Notes under the pieces: generated by a model | The model's input: only the letters and a program-made list of their open reading frames with translations | Told to the model about the DNA's origin: nothing | Databases searched by the model: none | Made by a program: the position numbers and the translations under genes | Part shown: positions 51,726 to 61,700 of the stretch, piece by piece | Position numbering within the stretch: position 1 is the stretch's first letter | Layout of the letters: each line of letters starts with the position of its first letter | Source: Bugulina stolonifera | Lineage: Eukaryota > Bryozoa > Gymnolaemata > Cheilostomatida > Bugulidae | DNA length: 64,000 nt | Reading direction: 5' to 3' | Assembly: GCA_935421135.1 (NCBI GenBank) | Contig: OW285190.1 | Span: forward strand, 8,752,501 to 8,816,500

Positions 51726-52468
51726 AGTAAAATCAGTAAGTGTTTTTTATATACGTGTTCGTGTAATTGGCTTATAGTATTAGTGTGTACTCGCTTTAAA
51801 ATATCAATTATACCTTGTCTGATATTTATTGTAAATCTACCTGAACGCTTGGCTTTATAAGGCCAAGAGCCTACTGTATATTTGCAATCTCATTTATTTT
51901 ATGCATCTACATGATTGTATGTGTTTTTCTGTACATCACACACCTTAAGGGATCCGACTTCGTAACTTTCTGTATTATTGTGAAATATATAAGAGATGTT
52001 CAACCACAAACGTCACAATGCCAACAAATATCACAAATGTTCAACATAATAACACCATAACACCAAAAATTAATTCTTTTTGCTTTGATTTACCCTTCAA
52101 TTCGATTATTTTTACTTGTCGGGTTTCCAAAACTGAAAAAACCGAAGATAGTTAAAAGCAGAGTGTGCCAACTTCCAATTGAGCACATGAAATTTGTGAT
52201 TCAATTTTTTCGCCAAAAATCGAGACAGATGAGTCGATCTGCTTCTGCTTGTCTGTCTTGATTTCTTGGCAAAAAATTAGTAATGTCTGAATCCAAACTG
52301 GCAGTATGATGCTTGTCTGGCTGTTTTAACTGAGTGACTAATAACCAGTTTGTTTACCCAATAGGAGCACTCAATGCTAATACTAAATTATTTGAAAAGA
52401 GTAGAGTATGAATGCGTAAGGTTCTGTAAGGATATACCTAAAGACTTACTACATTCGCACAGCTCCAG

Positions 52469-53358
52469 CACTATTCGAGTGATATTGTAATGGTTTCTGT
52501 GATTTGGTGCGGTCGTCCTTGGACGACTATCGACCCAGAAATGAAGTGTCTATGAGTGGTAATAGGACTTCGCATTACATGAAAGATCGAGCGGTCTCAG
52601 TAGCCCAAATACTACCGGAGACGACCCATCTGGTCCCAAGTCCGACCTTCAGACTATACTTTGAAAGAGAGTGATCCGACCTAGTAGGCGGTTCGCTAAG
52701 CGAATGACCTGACAAAAGGAAGTGAAAGTCTCTGTATCAAGTATAGATGTGTCTTTATTGAAAACCAAGTGAAGACTGAGACAATGAACAGTAAAACAAT
52801 GCCCTTTATATAGTATAAGGACTTCCGGCCGACGTAGTGTCGGGAAAAGACGACGTGTGGTCGTCCGGAAGTTGCGCAACAAGATGGCCGCCGGAAGCCC
52901 GACGGCCGACCCAAAATAGGTCGGGTTCTACAAAAGTTGCTTATAATGGTCCAATTCATGTACAAAATGAATATCAATAGATTCTGAGAGGTCGGGCCTC
53001 TGTGCATGGGTATAAAAGGCATTAAAAGACTTAGATATAATCATGTAACTATATACAATAATATAGGAGTAAGGTACAAGCAGATAATATATACAATTAT
53101 GTACACACAAGAATGAGTGTCAGATGTAAGATACGATTTGGCGTACCATTACAATATTTAAAGAAAACGGACAGGCAAGTTCGCCATATTACAATATTGT
53201 TACGCTCCATTGATTTCGGAATCTCCTTTGCCTACCAAAGTCATCTACGTATGCTGACAAAGATCTACATACTACTGGGCCTGCTGGTTTTAGGGTTTAT
53301 AGGCTACTTAAGTGTTGAGATTACGGAGGAGAGAAGGAGCACCAAGGTAAAGTTGTAG
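52469..53358 (+). pseudogene. UNC93A-like copy 4, last-exon fragment
   Basis: Only exon 10 is recognisable. 'gcactattcgagtgatat' at 52469-52485 and, after a 668-bp insertion, 'atatttaaagaaaacggacaggcaag' from 53154 onward match exon 10 of the intact copies. The tail encodes GISFAYQSHLRMLTKIYILL and a C-terminus ending ERRSTKVKL. It has three defects: the LTR insertion, a one-base deletion in 'gcactatt(tg>c)gagtg', and no exons 1-9 upstream. About 250 bp before it still resembles intron 9 of copy 3 (aatccaaactg...gtctggctgttttaactga). It is the remnant of a truncated duplication at the 3' end of the array. Confidence 0.85.
52486..53153 (-). mobile_element. solo LTR inserted in UNC93 pseudogene exon (member E)
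   Basis: Ends TGTAATGG and CCATTACA are perfect 8-bp inverted repeats, with the 4-bp target duplication ATAT at 52482-52485 and 53154-53157. Removing the insert and one ATAT restores the exon-10 word gtgatatttaaaga. On the minus strand it shows a TATA box (actatataaagggc, near 52805) and an AATAAA about 60 bp further (near 52755), so transcription would run leftward. 668 bp; no internal genes, so a solo LTR. Confidence 0.85.
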
Positions 53359-55080
53359 TTCTATGTGATAGGAGAGAGTATAAATGGTAAAGCCTTCAAT
53401 AAAACATTTTAGTGGACTTCCAAACTCTGGCACTTATCCTTTTATTACTAATGTTATGTATTAATGTGTATTATTACACGTACATGTGCATGTATCTTTA
53501 TATACAATAATGTTATACGTACATGTACACCCATGCAACATATTATTATGGATATATATGTATCATGTTTTAGCACTAGCACGTCTAACAGAGCCAAAAG
53601 TAGTACTGGTCATAAAACTAGTTGACAGCAAAGATTATAGGTAAACAACTCTTTGCACAGCTGTGTTATGCAGTATAATGCTTCCTTGTAATGAATTAAT
53701 AAATAAATTAATAAGCTGAATTTTTCAGAATATTGAATGTAACTAAATTATTAAGTTATGAATTGCTATTGTTATTTCTCCTATTACAGTCTCGTATGCT
53801 GCCCACACTCCAAACAGAAACTAAAATAATGATGTAAAATGCAATAAATAGCATACATGCACTGCACTAACACTTATCAACTGCCAGTGTATTGTTTAAA
53901 AACAAAGTCATGCTAGGGCCACACTGACGCGATTTTTTGTGCGAATAGCGAATTTCGGCCAAAGGCGAATTCGCAAATCGCAAATTTTGTGCGAATTCGC
54001 GCAAAATTAGCGATTTCGCACTCGCTGATCTCAATCAGCTAATTCGCAACTCGTTAATTTGTGATTGGCCAATTTTTACTTGTCACGTTACTGTCACGTG
54101 TTCAGAGCCACGGATTTTCAATCAATCATGAGTGTAAATTATTATATTAAAATATTTATTTTAACTGATGAATAAAATGACTACTTCCGTTTGCAAGAAA
54201 TGTGTAAAACGAATAAAAGTAAGAATAAAATAATTATTTTATTTTATTCTATTTTAATTATAATTTTATTTTACATTATTTTCGGAGTTCTAGTTCTGCA
54301 GTGAATGAAAAACGTGACCGGGGATAATAATCTTTGATCCCTCATTGGGTGAAATCAATGCGAATTCGCTTATAGCTTTTGCAGTGTGGCATGCTCGATT
54401 ATAATTTGCGAATTCGCCTTTGGCCAAAATTCGCTATTCGCAAGAAAATTCGCGTCAGTGTGGCCTAAGCTTAACATGGCTGTTCTAAAGAGGGGATAAC
54501 TCCCTGAAATAACAATGATTACAATCATGTTATATTAGTATACTCTGGATCTAACAGGAAGTTTTTGATTATTGTGAAACTGTTAGTGAGTGATTAGCCA
54601 ATGAAAATACAGTGTTGTTGATATTAGATACCAATGCAACCTCTACTGACTGCGCAATAGCATTCCAACCCCATTGTATCATTGTGTGCCTTATCATTGC
54701 TTATATTGATTGCTATTCCACTGCACGCTAACGAGTACAAGTAGAGTGGAGTTCAGTGTGATACAGGCTCAGACCTGCCAACTCTCACGCATTGAGTGTG
54801 AGATTCAAGCAATTGCCCCATGCCTCAAGCTCTCACTCCCTTCTCACTCTTTTGCCCCATCAAAGCAATAAAAAATTATTTTTTGCCCCATTATAAAGTA
54901 ATAAAAATGTTGTTTTTGCCTCATTTTGCTCTACTTACTTGCTTTCCTCAAGCCACAAAGCTCATACAAACAAAGAGTACACGGTACAGTTTATTGGCAT
55001 TGCCACAATAGCCTTTGTTTCATTTATATGGAGCATCAATTTATATGTTGGGAGTAGTATAGTCAGTGCAGATCTACACA
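53359..55080. other. non-coding spacer before the GC-rich element
   Basis: AT-rich, with one inverted-repeat transposon (53914-54467). At 54775-55010 a 'gacctgccaactctcacgc' start and repeated 'ttttgcccca' phrases suggest another old repeat, which I cannot assign. No gene. Confidence 0.5.
53914..54467. mobile_element. MITE with ~60-bp terminal inverted repeats
   Basis: The left end (TA)GGGCCACACTGACGCG and the right end CGCGTCAGTGTGGCC(TA) are inverted. The similarity continues inward through 'gcgaatagcgaattt.ggccaaaggcgaattcgc'. TA borders both ends. No coding frame within 554 bp. Confidence 0.75.
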
Positions 55081-55082
55081 GA

Positions 55083-55560
55083 CACCCGGCCCTTTCCGCG
55101 TCGTATTAGCCCTAGATCCAAAAACTCCCCGGGCGGACGACCACCCCACCCGTCCTCTCGCCCCTCCTCTCCCCTAAACCTCACTCTATGTGCAAAGCCC
55201 TAGAACCTACTCCCCCCGATCGCGGGTGGGGTTTCAAAAACCTCATCGGCTGTTCCGCGGAACCCAGTCTAAAGAGCAAACCCCTCGCCCCATCCCACGG
55301 CTCGGGCGAGGGGGCGCGCGCGTACGCGCGCGCCCCCCCGCCCAGCGAACCCCACCCGTCCTCCCTCCACCCGTCCCCGCCCCTCCCCACCCCTCCCCAC
55401 CCCAAACCCCTCCGCCTCGCCCTCCGCCTCGCGGCGGTTCTCGTTCGCGAGTCCAGCCGTGGTCCCACGCCGCCCTCCCCCCGCCCATCCCCCGCCCCTC
55501 CCCCGCCCTCCCGCCCCAACGACCCGTCGCGACCCTCGCGGGCGGACCGTCGGCTGGAGT
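55083..55560. other. very GC-rich block, possible left flank or end of the element
   Basis: An abrupt change from AT-rich DNA to C-rich, CpG-rich sequence. It contains a 28-bp perfect palindrome of alternating CG around GTAC (55310-55337). Open frames exist in several frames on both strands because stop codons are rare in such composition; their products are Pro/Arg/Gly-rich with no domain. The composition shift and the element genes beyond it suggest this is an end or flank of the inserted element. I found no matching inverted copy before the window ends. Confidence 0.45.
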
Positions 55561-55616
55561 AGGGTGAAGCGAAGGAAAATACGGGTTAGAGTAATGGTGT
55601 GTGATGTATTCTAGAA

Positions 55617-56010
55617 TAGATGATATACGACTATGAAAATATGAGTCAGGGTAATGATACACGAGTTTGTTTTAATTTTCAATGCGTTTGAGAGTAATAA
55701 TATAAAATCAATCGATAAAAAACTTGATATGTGACTACGAAAAATATGAGTAAGGGTAATGATACGCGAGTTTGTTTTAATTTTCAATTCGTTTGAGAGT
55801 AATAATATAAAATCAAGCGATAAAAAACTTGATATACGACTATGAAAAATATGAGTAAGGGTAATGATACACGAGTTTGTTTTAATTTTCAATACGTTTG
55901 AGAGTAATAATATAAAATCAATCGATAAAAACCGATATACGACTATGAAAAATATGAGTAAGGCTAACGATACACGAGTTTGAGAGTAATAATATAAAAT
56001 CAATTGATAA
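55617..56010 (-). repeat. 104-bp tandem repeat, four copies
   Basis: The phrase 'gatatacgactatgaaaaatatgag' recurs at about 55622, 55726, 55831 and 55934 (period 103-105). Each unit ends with 'gtttgagagtaataatataaaatcaa' and 'cgataaaaa'; the last unit has an internal deletion. It lies directly downstream of the minus-strand gene ending at 56049, in its 3' flank. Confidence 0.85.
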
Positions 56011-56048
56011 GTAGACACGAATGAGTGTGAATGACAAAAGTTTTTGCC

Positions 56049-57366
56049 TCAAAACTGTGCAGTGGCGGGGAGGAGACGCTCGCCGAGGATGGAGTCTAGA
56101 ATGGCACAATCGTAGAATGTTCTCCCGCTCTTGGAAGTCTTCTGTCCCTTGTACACCATCACGGAGGGGAGGAGCTCTTTCATCGAAACTGCCAGACGTC
56201 CCGGAAGGAAGACTTCTCCCTTTTTTTCTTCGTTTCCAATCCGGCACTCGTAGGTGGCAATGGAGTTGCTCGCATTATCACCATCACCGCATCTTGGGAC
56301 GTATGTGGGTCGGAGCGCGGTCACCACCAGCACAGAACCAACGGGGAAGGAAGATAGCGTTTGCACTCGAAAAAAATCTTCCAACTGGACCAAGGTCTTC
56401 TTTCTCAAGTCACCGGCCAGCTTTTTCATGGCTGCTCCTGGCAGGGAGCACACGCTCTCGATACGGTTGAATGTGTTTTGTCCTTTAGCGGTCTCCTGCT
56501 GTCCCAAGTACACCATGATCCTAGGTGGAAGGGTAAGGTCCTTTAGCTCCTCTTCTTTGACATCCGCTAGCTTGGGCATGGCGTGACGAATGTTGGTGTG
56601 AAAGCTGATGCAATGTCTCATCCCCTTGTCATCCACATAGCTTGCCCTGGCTAAGAATGCTTTTCCGAATGCCGTTTCAACCACCGAACCTCCACTCACT
56701 TCTAGCACAGTTCCTGGCTCTAGCTCCGACAGCTTCACCGTCGTCTGCAGAGAGCTCCTCTTCTCCGCTCCCATGCTCCTACAATAATGAAAGTGGTGTA
56801 TATAGATCCGACAAAGTGGTTAAACGGGAGAAAGATAGTACGGTAATTTATAGATATACGAATAGGGCTACTTACATTAGGGTTGCCGCCACTGCACGAG
56901 CTTTCTCCAGGCTTAGTCCCCCGCTCTTTTTCTTCCCCTTGCAAGGGGACTTGGTAGCTTTTTTTCCCTTCGTCGTCTCACCACCATCCATTTCTTCCGT
57001 AGCCGTATCGGCTCCGTGGCCATCATCATCATCATCATCTGATATTACAATCGCCTGGGGTTTCTTTTTTTTCTTAGCACAGATTTCATCTCCTTTTGGG
57101 TTCTTCCTCTTCTTGGTTGTTGTGGTCTCGCCCCTATCCGAGGCCCGCTCCGGGGAGGACGGAGAGTCCGCCATGTTAGAAAGATCCTTTCGGGCAAGAC
57201 TCCCCACTCCTATTATTTTCCCCTTCTTCCGTGCCTCTTTTAACGCATCCACCTCTTCTTTCCTCTTCTGACTGCACTCTTCTTCTTCAATAATTCCATC
57301 CATTTGTGAGTCCGTTAAGCCCGCAAATAACTCTTCTTGGTTCTGGACTATGTTGTCAGTATCCAT
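56049..57366 (-). CDS. two-domain nuclear protein, possible ssDNA-binding replication accessory
   Basis: Two exons on the minus strand, 57366-56876 and 56778-56049, join across a 97-bp GT-AG intron to 406 aa (1,221 bp with stop). Residues 1-164 are highly charged, with basic clusters (KKRKNPK near 85-91, KKKKKP near 98-103) like nuclear localisation signals. An IVIS plus six-Asp stretch at about 106-115 has the form of a SUMO-interacting motif. Residues about 179-272 and 304-391 are two copies of one domain: each opens with L..(L/F)..G(T/S)VL.V and closes with (I/V)MVY.GQ.....G..F. The beta-rich pattern suggests OB folds. I do not recognise a named family. Since it is divergent from a protein-primed DNA polymerase across a shared palindrome, I infer a replication or DNA-binding helper. 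The start is set by the first ATG after a TATA-like box 84 bp upstream. Confidence 0.75.
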
Positions 57367-57448
57367 TGATAATGTACTATTGTAGTAGTGTTCCTGTACA
57401 GTAGTGATGTGCTGAACTTTGAATGCTGAGACTGTGATCCCACTCTCC

Positions 57449-57455
57449 CTTTATA
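57449..57455 (-). promoter_or_regulatory. TATA-like box for the minus-strand gene
   Basis: The minus strand reads gatgtataaaggg, a good TATA box. It lies about 84 bp upstream of the ATG at 57366 and about 45 bp outside the palindromic array. Confidence 0.5.
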
Positions 57456-57499
57456 CATCTGCTCATTTCTTGACTCCTCCCTTTTTATTATCCAATCCC

Positions 57500-58274
57500 A
57501 ATGTGTCCCGATGCACCCCGATGTGAATCCGAAGCCTCCCGATGCATCCCGATGTGAATCCGAAGCCTCCCGATGCATCCCGATGTGAATCCGAAGCTTC
57601 CCGATGCATCCCGATGTGATTCCGAAGCTTCCCGATGCATCCCGATGTGAATCCGAAGCTTCCCGATGCATCCCGATGTGATTCCGAAGCTTCCCGATGC
57701 ATCCCGATGTGAATCCGAAGCTTCCCGATGCATCCCGATGTGATTCCGAAGCTTCCCGATGCATCCCGATGTGATTCCGAAGCTTCCCGATGCATCCCGA
57801 TGTGATTCCGAAGCTTCCCGATGCATCCCGATGTGAATCCGAAGCTTCCCGATGCATCCCGATGTGATTCCGAAGCTTCCCGATGCATCCCGATGTGATT
57901 CCGAAGCTTCCCGATGCATCCCGATGTGTCCCGATGTGTCAATTCACATCGGGGTGCATCGGGATGCATCGGGAGGCTTCGGAATCACATCGGGATGCAT
58001 CGGGATGCATCGGGAAGCTTCGGATTCACATCGGGATGCATCGGGAAGCTTCGGAATCACATCGGGATGCATCGGGAAGCTTCGGATTCACATCGGGATG
58101 CATCGGGAAGCTTCGGAATCACATCGGGATGCATCGGGAGGCTTCGGAATCACATCGGGATGCATCGGGAAGCTTCGGATTCACATCGGGATGCATCGGG
58201 AAGCTTCGGAATCACATCGGGATGCATCGGGAAGCTTCGGAATCACATCGGGAGGGTTCGGATTCACATCGGGG
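57500..58274. repeat. palindromic array of 31-bp units between divergent genes
   Basis: The left arm (57500-57938) has about 13 tandem 31-bp units, each made of CCCGATGCATCCCGATGTGA plus (A/T)TCCGAAGC(C/T)T. The right arm (57945-58274) has about ten units of the reverse complement. The centre, 57939-57944, is tcaatt between gatgtg and cacatc. Units of the 'gaatcc' and 'gattcc' types are mixed, and the outermost units on both sides share the variants 'accccgatg' and 'ccct'. Every unit contains ATGCAT and most AAGCTT, both self-complementary. The whole could fold into a very long hairpin. Open frames across it on both strands (31-residue period) are artefacts of a unit length not divisible by three. 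Confidence 0.95.
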
Positions 58275-58325
58275 TGGTATTGCCAAGGGTGGGGAAATGG
58301 TTAGACTCCGCCCACTGAATACTAC

Positions 58326-58333
58326 TATTTAAG
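58326..58333 (+). promoter_or_regulatory. TATA-like box for the polymerase gene
   Basis: ctatttaagg on the + strand, about 52 bp outside the right end of the palindromic array. It mirrors the TATA box of the minus-strand gene and lies upstream of the two leader exons of the polymerase. Confidence 0.4.
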
Positions 58334-58384
58334 GTATGAGTTTCTCACTCTAGCAGTATGAACAATCAGCCTCTAGTCAACAGA

Positions 58385-58733
58385 GTGAGAGTAAACAGAG
58401 ACAGCTACCTACTAGTCAGCACCTGATCAGAGATGTCAACAAGTACAACATAAGGTTAGTGCTAAATAGGGTAATCGGCAGCAATTGTGAAGTGTCTATT
58501 GTATATAACGCTATTGAGCCAAAAACAAAAAAAATTAACTTACACCCTACTACTATATATTTTTTATAGGGAGACTAAACAGAGACACTTACCTACTAGT
58601 CAGCACCTGATCAGAGATGTCAACAAGTAAAAAAGGTTAGTGCTAAATGAGGTAGTTGGTAACAATTGTGGATTGCTAATAGTAGTATGAGGTAAAAGAA
58701 TAACTTACACCCTACTATTTTGTATTTTTATAG
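58385..58733 (+). repeat. duplicated leader exon plus intron of the polymerase gene
   Basis: About 58385-58560 and 58568-58733 are two copies of one unit. The exon part is 'aaacagagaca...tacctactagtcagcacctgatcagagatgtcaacaagta'; each is followed by 'ggttagtgctaaat' (donor) and an intron ending 'cttacaccctacta...tatag'. In the first copy the ATG opens only a six-codon frame (MSTSTT, then TAA). In the second it opens the polymerase frame. The first therefore acts as a 5' leader exon with a possible upstream ORF. Confidence 0.75.
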
Positions 58734-61700
58734 GGGGGGAGAGCTCTCGTCAGGCCGAGCACACTTGTCAACTATGCGGTCTGGTTCTCAAAACAGCGTT
58801 TTCTCTAGACAGGCACACGAAGAGAATGCATGCACAGGCTCACCCACACAAGTGCCCGGTTTGTGGCGGATGTTTTGATGGGAGGAGAAAGCTAGGTCAT
58901 CACATGAGACGATTTCATAGCGAGGCCAAGGCGGAAAAAGATGAGGGGGATGCAGAGAAGTTTGATGATGTTTTCTGGTCCAAACCTCCAACAGCTGAAG
59001 AGGGGGATGAGATGGGGGTGCTACTAGCCCGCTATTGGAGCTCGATCAGGTCCACAATACACTCTCGTCCTGTAGAAGACATTCTCAACGTTCGAGTGTG
59101 GAGAGGGGAATGTGAAGATGAAGGAGATGAAGAGGTGTGGACTAAATTGAGAGCGATGTGGAAGAGAGTACCTTGTACTGTGAAGATTAACTGTAGCGCT
59201 GGAGTCATCCTCGAGCATAAGACCAGTGGAGAGTTGCGCTACTTTCACTCATCAAGCAACAATGCCGCGTTCTTCCCCAAGCCAAGACTGATCAGAGCAG
59301 AGAATGAGATGAGAGAGTTTTGCGAATCTGTGCAGGAGCTCGACTTGAGAGAGAGGTCAGCACAAAGGAGACCGAACACCGCTTGGGTTTTACGTCACAT
59401 TGCAAATTTGACATTCTACATCTATAAACTCCTAGAGATTGGCAAGGTGGGTGGTGTAGTGAGCAAACTCCCAGACTACATACTTAACAACCGACATGTG
59501 ATAGCACTAGATGTAGACTTTTGGTCCAGAGGAGGTGCCCGTCCCTACCCAGACAAATTGTGTTTCTTTAGATGTTTGGCCATGATGTATGACTGTAACT
59601 GCGACCCAAAGAAGGGATGTTGCTGTCATCGCCCCTCTCAGACCACAACACATCGCTTGTTTAAACAATACATGAGACAATCTAGATCTTCTTCCCCACC
59701 CTCATCAACTTTGTCAGACTTTCCCGGGGTGGGCGCGAGTGATCTGCTGGCCTTGGAAGATCATTTTGACATATCTATAATAGTCTTCTGCCTAACTGAT
59801 GAGGGGGTAGCTCCGATAGTTTGGTCATCTGGGGCACGAAACAAAGCCCGTAAACTCTTTGTCAACATGTACGAAAACCACTTCAGCTGGATAAAGAATG
59901 TTGATTTGTTTGCCAGATGTTTCACCTGCAAGTTGTGCGATGGCGCTTTCACACGTTTGTCCAGCCTACGGCGACATAAGTGCTCGCCAGAGGAAGCATC
60001 GGTGTTTGTTTTCCCTGGTGGAACGTTTGGACCTCCGCCAACCATATTCACAAAACTCAAGCGAGTGGCGGGAATAGAGGTGGTGAACCCCGACCTCTTA
60101 TACTACCCCTACTATATCACCTATGATATTGAATGCTTCATGCCAAAAGACAACCTACAAACTAACACCTCCACAATGACTTTTAGTGCAAGACACGAGT
60201 TACTGAGCATATCTGTATGTTCTAACGTCCCGGGGTTTGAGCAGGCCAAGTGCTTTGTGAGGAGTGTCGACAGCAAGGATGGAACGAAGTGCATTCGTCA
60301 ATTCGTCCACTACATAGCAAAGATTGCTGACGTGGCAGGAGATTTGTTCGGAGAAAGATTCCGGGATGTACGCAAGCGACTCTCTACTTTCCTTGCGGAT
60401 CGGGCGGATAGAGAAGAAGCCTTTGCTGACGAAAAGTTCTCTAACGTCTCGACTTACAGGGTGAAGTCCGGTCTCTCCGGATTAGAAAGAGAGTTAGAAC
60501 AGCACATCTCCAGCGTTCCGGTGGTTGGTTTCAACTCACAAAAGTATGACCTAAATATACTAAAGGGACCTTTGCTTCGCTCTCTACAAGAGGAGGAGGG
60601 AGAAGATTTTGTCTTCATCGTTAAGCGTGTTAACAGTATGTCCTGCGTGGAGAGTAGACGTTTTAGGTTCCTTGACATATGCAACTTTATCGCACCGGGA
60701 TTCAACTACTCCAAATACTTGAAGGCATTTGGCGTGTCAGAGAGTAAGGGATTCTTTCCTTACGACTGGGTAGATTCCCTGAGAAGGTTGGATTATTATG
60801 GACTCCCTCCCCGAGAGAGTTTTTTCAACTCGCTGACTCAGCAAGAATTGAGCGAGCAAGATTATCACCACTGTCAGGTCGTGTGGGAAAGAGAGAACAT
60901 GGAAACGTTCAGGGATTTTCTCATCTGGTACAACAACCTCGATGTGGCCCCATTCATCGAGGCCATTGCACGTCAGAGCTCTATCTATCGACAAAAGGGT
61001 ATTGACATGTTGAAATCCGCAATCTCGCTTCCAGGCTTGGCTATCAGATGGTTGTTTATGGAGGTGGAGGCCCGACCTTATGGCTACTCTCCTCCACAAG
61101 CCGCTCTTCCGCTGCATAGGTTAATGTCTCTCCGAGACGAACTTTGCAACTCGCAACCCATATGTCTGTTCGATGAGGAGAGCAAAAGTCTGTACCATAC
61201 TCTTCGCGATAACCTCGTGGGAGGGCCAAGCATTATCTTTCACAGACATCATGAAGTTGGAGTGACCTCTATTCGAGAGAAGATGTATGGCACATCCGCA
61301 AAACCCTGTAGGTCCATTCTGGGAGTTGATGCCAACGCCCTCTACCTATACTGTATGATGGGGAATATGCCTACGGGTTATCCCAGGCGGAGGCTAGAGA
61401 GCCGAGGCTTTGCTCTAGAACCTATTAAAAAGTTCAGCAAAGTGGCGCATGGTTGGTTAGAGTTCCAATCGTGGAAGAGAGGAGAGGTCATCCTTCACCA
61501 ACAGAATGGAGGAGAAATGAGGATAGGCTGTCACAACCTACCAGTGGATGGTTATAGCGAACAGAGTCGGACGGTGTACCAATTCCACGGTTGCTACTGG
61601 CATGGGCACGAGTGCGAGCTAGGAGGGAACGGAAAAGGTGTCAGAAACATGACGAATGAAGAGCTCCGGGTGGACACTGCAAGGAAAGAAGATTACATCA

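Larger units (their letters stand above)
42481..52468. other. intergenic DNA downstream of copy 3
   Basis: No supportable gene in almost 10 kb. Contents I can name are a solo LTR (43152-44081), a 114-122-bp satellite (45150-46390), an inverted-repeat element (49801-50144), two tRNA-like SINEs (50279-50545, 51500-51725) and a short GCTA repeat at about 48188-48208. The stretch 46400-49740 holds nothing I recognise. Confidence 0.55.

Noticed and set aside
55181..55662. Pro/Arg/Gly-rich open frames on both strands
   Set aside because: Stop codons are rare in this GC-rich block; no domain or codon pattern supports a gene.
57500..58274. CRISPR-like array
   Set aside because: Units are tandem with no unique spacers and switch orientation at the centre; the host is eukaryotic.
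57348..58332. Six long open frames of about 134-169 residues with MHREASDSHRDASG-type repeats
   Set aside because: A 31-bp unit without stops gives open frames on both strands; the mirror symmetry shows it is a palindromic DNA array, not a protein gene.
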